DNA of 64,000 bases. It comes from Bedellia somnulentella. Its lineage: Eukaryota > Arthropoda > Insecta > Lepidoptera > Bedelliidae. The position numbers and the translations under genes were made by a program. This document shows positions 60,259 through 64,000 of the stretch, in pieces; positions within the stretch are counted from its first letter, which is position 1; every line of letters starts with the position of its first letter. The stretch is taken from assembly GCA_963576735.1 (NCBI GenBank), contig OY755198.1:6758001-6822000 (forward strand), written 5' to 3'. The notes below the pieces were generated by a model, which made no database searches, was not told where the DNA came from, and was given only the letters and a program-made list of their open reading frames with translations.

Positions 60259-63200
60259 TCACAAAATATGTTTGCTACCCCAGGCTAATGTACTAATTTT
60301 ATCGCTTCGTATCAATCTTTTGTCATCGTTGTGAGATAGAGCTACTTTATTAATGCTTTTCGTAATTAATTCATGACGGATAGATCTAAACAAAATATTT
60401 TTCTTGCGGATGACATTATTTTTATGAAGGACAGATTTATAGTCTGAATCAGTCAGATCTCGAACTATGCATGCTTTGACACCTTTAGCCTTTTTTATAA
60501 CCTTATCTTGAGTTTTTACACAGTACAGTTTAGATCTTAGACCCACAAACTCTGTGATTATCTTTCCACCCATTTCATCCTTAAACAGACCTGGTACTTT
60601 TTTGTTAATGCAAGGTAGATTGTATTCGTTCTGAATGCTGTAATTACTTGTGTCAAAATATTTTAGAAAATGAGTTTTCAAATCGTGGTAAAAATCATCT
60701 GATTTTATGGAATAAATAAAACTATCAGTGTCCGTGTAGCACATTTTAACACTATCTTGATAATATGGTTTTACAATATCGTAATGAAAGTGGTACATGT
60801 GTGCTTTAGATAGCTCAAGTACTGAGAATCCGATATATATTGGTTTATCCATGACGATTCGTCTAGGTTTCATCTGAACAGCTACTAAGTTCTCACTAAA
60901 AACAGAGACACTGTGGAAATTCGGGCTTGCAATTAGTTTATCAACACTCAATTTCTTTTTGGTTTTGTTGGTCGTGTCACTCCATTGCTTCACTAAGTGA
61001 ACGCTAACCCTTGATTCGATGTTTTCTAATGTTTTTCCGAACACTGAATTATTTAAAAGTTTAAAGAAATCCTGTTCAAACACAGATTTAGCTTCTTGAC
61101 GAAGTTTTGTGTTAAGGTCGATATATGTTTTAAGATAAGGTCTTTGTTTAAACGTAATCACGCGATGAATTTTTTGCAAAATTAAGCCATGCTGTAAGCA
61201 TGTTTTTAAATGCCTGTAGTGAATAACGTAATTGTATTTATCATATAGATTTGGAATTAACTTTTTATTTTTTCCTCCGGGTGGGGTGCATTTTTCAGGA
61301 CAAAATGGTAAATCATCGTGTTCACTATGTAAGTTCCGCGGATACATCAAATCTACTTCAAGTATATAGCCATAATCTGCCTCGTCCTCTACTGATACAA
61401 TATCAAGTTGGTCAATTTCATATGAGGAATCTGAAATTAGACTCAGGGAGATGTTGACACATACTATAACCATATAAATTATTACAATCTAAATAAACTA
61501 TGTATGAATTTTCTTTTGAGGGATCATAATCTGTCATAGATTTGTTGTTTGCTTTCGCATGACGATGGGAGCACATAACTACTCCTCCTCTAATTCCACT
61601 TTGAATCATGCGGATCATGGATAAATCATTTAAAAGTTCTAGTTTAACGCCTGTCTTTAACAACATAGCATCAAATGATAAACTTGGGGCAGTGATATAA
61701 AATGCTGGGTCCAGTTGGTAATGATGTTTACATGTCTTACGAAAACTTTCAAAAATGTCCGTTAAAATTAAAACATCACTTTTGAGATACAAATCAGTAT
61801 ATTCGCCTAAGTTATGAATTTTGAACTGACTCCAAACTGAGTGGGCATGTTGATAATCTTCAGTTGAAATGTTTTCGTTCGTCATAGTATTGAAAAACTT
61901 GGGCTGGGAAGGTAGACTGTCTTCTAAATAAACCTCCCAATTACTCATGTAATTATAAGGGTAGACACCCTTACGCGTCAAAAGATTAAAGTGATTATCT
62001 TCTGGAAAATGCTTGCGTAGGCAATGAAAGTCTTCTTTTTTTAATGTTTTAGCTAATTTCTCTAAGCTGGTTCCCAAAAACTTGAATGAATCGATAAATC
62101 GCAACTGAATGTGATCTCCATCACCGATAGGTAAAAATTTTGTGAAAGAAATATAATTTTCCTTTGTTTTTGGAATTAATTTTATCGTCCCAGGAAGTTC
62201 ACCAAGTTCCTTGATGAAAAGATGACAATCATATCCTGATAAGTTATGAAAAAATATTGGTATGAAATTAGGTGATTTATATTGCAAATTACAGTGAGCA
62301 TGAGCCGCGCCGCGGTAGCGTAAGGAGATGTGGCAGTGATCTCTAACTTTATCATTCCATAGAAAATGGTTACAAATATGACAGCGCTTTGCCTTTTGAA
62401 AATTTAGATTGTCTGATTCTGTGAAAATCATTGGTTTATTGGTATTTAACGAATCATGAATATTTTTACAATCAGTTTGTAGTGATTGAATAAACTTTGA
62501 AACACACTTCCTACCTCTGTAAGAAACGTAGCGATTTTGGGTTTCATCAACTGAACAAATTATATTATACCCAAAAGCAATCGGTATATGATGATGCAGA
62601 TCAGTTGTATTAGCAATATTAGGGTTGGGTTCACAACCATGCACTGGTTGTAACATTGTCTCAAAGTCTGCATAGATTACATAGGGTACATCTTGTTTCT
62701 TATCATAATTTTTAAATTGAAGAAAAGAACCCTTTTCGGGTAAAAAATAGGCTGTCTCACCACAAACATGATTGATTAAGTCTTCTTGTAATTTGAAAAA
62801 TGACAAACATGTATCACAAAAGAATAAATTTCCGTGATGCTTAGTGATTTGACTTCTCACAAGGCGGGGTAGATTTTTAATCAAACAGTAATGTGATTTA
62901 TCCTCGTTTTCAACGAGCAATAAATTAATATGCTTAACTTTTTTATTCATTGATTCTGATCTGTATAATGGTCCTTCAATAAACTTGCCATCGCTCAAAC
63001 CATATACGTTGATAGTAATATTTGGATGATTTTTTTCAAAAATGGTGATATCTGCGAAACTTACAGGAAAATTCATGTTTTCAGTGTTGAATAAATCCTG
63101 AAAATGAGGGTAGGAAGACACCCGTTCGGGGTGGATCTTTGTTGGGTGTAAGGCTGCTGTGATGCACCACAGGAAGCAGTATTCGTCGTTATTTTGAATA

Positions 63201-63766
63201 TTTAAACAAGCTTTCTTGTTTTTTATAAATTGAGGCAAAGCTGTGTACTGGGACCCGCTGAGTGGTTGATATTTATTGATGTTAATCTCAAAATGTGAGT
63301 TGTTCAAAAAGGCCCAGCCCGAGTCCCTTTCCTGAAACTCTTCCATTTTTTTCATCAGTTTGGATTCTATTTCAGAGAAAGTTTTATGAAAATCATAATT
63401 TAAATGGAGAGAAATATTTTTGGTTGAAAAGGATTTCATCTCCTGATTATCATTGCTCATCATTAAGAATGTTGAAAAAAGTTCAAAGTTTACTTTGATA
63501 CTAGTATGCTTTTGTAGTGATTGATCTAAAAGTGATTTTATTTTATTCCTTATATTGATGAAAAATAAAGACGTTGAGTAAAGCTCTTTACCTTCTGGCA
63601 CAACAATTCTATAAGTAGCTATTCTATCCCGGAATGCGGACAAAATTTTTTGCACCCCATCCTCCACACCAATAACAATGTCATTTTTCTTATGGGAATT
63701 ACTCCGCAAATGACCAATCCACTTCCTCTTGTCAACAGTTACTCTACATACGGAACAAAATGGCAT
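60259..63766 (-). pseudogene. Protein-primed-type family B DNA polymerase, one frameshift
   Basis: Two overlapping frames. The first (63766-61418, 782 residues) has an N-terminal C2H2 finger (C4, C7, H19, H25), the exonuclease block YADFETML (D367, E369), a Cys/His cluster of HNH-like shape (CHICNHFLWNDKVRDHCH), and polymerase motif A with D760 in VYLDCNNLYGYS. The second (61473-60259) carries motif B (LLNNSVFGKT) and motif C (CYTDTDSFIYS). A single-base break lies within about 15 bp of the stop at 61418, just after motif A. Total length fits Polinton/adintovirus polymerases. It would replicate the element's linear DNA; this copy is inactive as read. Confidence 0.88.
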
Positions 63767-63781
63767 TTTGCGATCTGTTGA

Positions 63782-64000
63782 TTACCTAACTAGAAATTTG
63801 GGTACTTATATGGGTGTATGTTTTTACAATTAATAGGTACTATAAACCTACAAGCCACTGCACAACAAAAGCCTTCTCTCACCGAGTTGGATTAAAAGTG
63901 GTCTTGAGGTATCTAATTATGCACACAGGTCTCCCTACGCTAAATATTTGTCTAAAAATATGTTAATAAAATAATATAATTTAAAAAGCTGTCTAAGATC
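63782..64000. other. Right flank of the virus-like element
   Basis: No gene. The part around 63855-63955 (gccactgcacaacaaaagcc…) resembles the dispersed non-LTR 3'-end sequences seen elsewhere in insect genomes, so the element may end close to 63800. No inverted counterpart of the left flank is visible. Confidence 0.4.

Larger units (their letters stand above)
50336..63781. mobile_element. Polinton/Maverick- or adintovirus-like endogenous element
   Basis: A cluster with the hallmark set of these elements: FtsK/HerA-type packaging ATPase, retroviral-type integrase, adenain-like protease, two capsid-type proteins, a PLA2-domain protein and a protein-primed-type DNA polymerase B. The outer limits are uncertain. 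The left limit is set just after a host repeat (about 50335) and the right one at the polymerase start. No terminal inverted repeat is visible inside the window. Damage is slight: one frameshift in the polymerase and one hAT insertion. Confidence 0.88.

Noticed and set aside
61418..61473. Programmed frameshift in the polymerase
   Set aside because: No slippery heptamer and no structure at the overlap. A simple indel or read error fits better.
1..64000. CRISPR array, prokaryotic operons or ribosome-binding sites
   Set aside because: No regularly spaced direct repeats of that kind. Splice sites, LINEs and zinc-finger genes show a eukaryotic genome. The ATGA-linked genes are virus-like.

Overview
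This is an AT-rich, transposon-dense window from an animal genome, most probably an insect and likely a lepidopteran. The inference rests on the repeat families: CR1- and RTE-group LINEs, a short retroposon with a (TATG)n tail, a mariner, BEL/Pao, hAT, Harbinger and P-like elements. Split genes with GT/AG introns rule out a prokaryote. Only one ordinary host gene is convincing: a two-exon C2H2 zinc-finger gene (32588-32801 joined to 39872-41088) whose 7-kb intron is filled by a LINE.

Layout. 1-15.7 kb is nested minus-strand debris: a LINE endonuclease fragment, a THAP-like fragment and a dead hAT, into which an RTE LINE inserted. A full-length CR1-type LINE (3926-9060) and a short retroposon then inserted in the RTE. 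A 5'-truncated LINE follows, interrupted by a mariner and a palindromic MITE. 15.7-31.5 kb is a large inverted repeat: arms 15710-18236 and 28972-31497 are nearly identical and carry exons of a P-element/THAP9-like transposase. Its spacer holds a gypsy element (18295-28786) with LTRs differing at one of 248 positions, and that gypsy is split by a LINE (22208-27225). The P-like exons continue on the minus strand to 32262. 32.5-41.1 kb is the zinc-finger gene, holding a second full-length CR1 copy (34020-39150). 42.1-44.9 kb is a 2.76-kb DNA transposon with an unclassified transposase. 45-50.3 kb holds small repeats and BEL/Pao and Harbinger fragments.

50.7-63.8 kb is the most striking region: a nearly complete Polinton/Maverick- or adintovirus-like element. 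Its plus-strand genes are a packaging ATPase, a protein with a conserved uncharacterised C-terminal domain, a possible fibre-like protein, a retroviral-type integrase with chromodomain, a parvovirus-type phospholipase A2 protein, an adenain-like protease, a penton-like and a hexon-like capsid protein separated by a 48-residue basic ORF, and a possible exonuclease-fold protein. On the minus strand are a spliced small nuclear protein and a protein-primed-type family B DNA polymerase with one frameshift. Several plus-strand genes overlap by ATGA. A non-autonomous hAT with a perfect 8-bp target duplication sits exactly at the end of the integrase gene. Together the genes cover DNA replication, integration, genome packaging, capsid building and maturation, so the element is an endogenous virus or virus-like transposon rather than a plain transposon.

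Other signals of note: both CR1 copies carry the slippery heptamer TTTAAAC directly before the ORF1 stop, in the correct phase to shift into an ORF2 that has no ATG of its own at its upstream end. This predicts a programmed -1 frameshift. All calls are from reading the sequence and from family knowledge; no database search was run.
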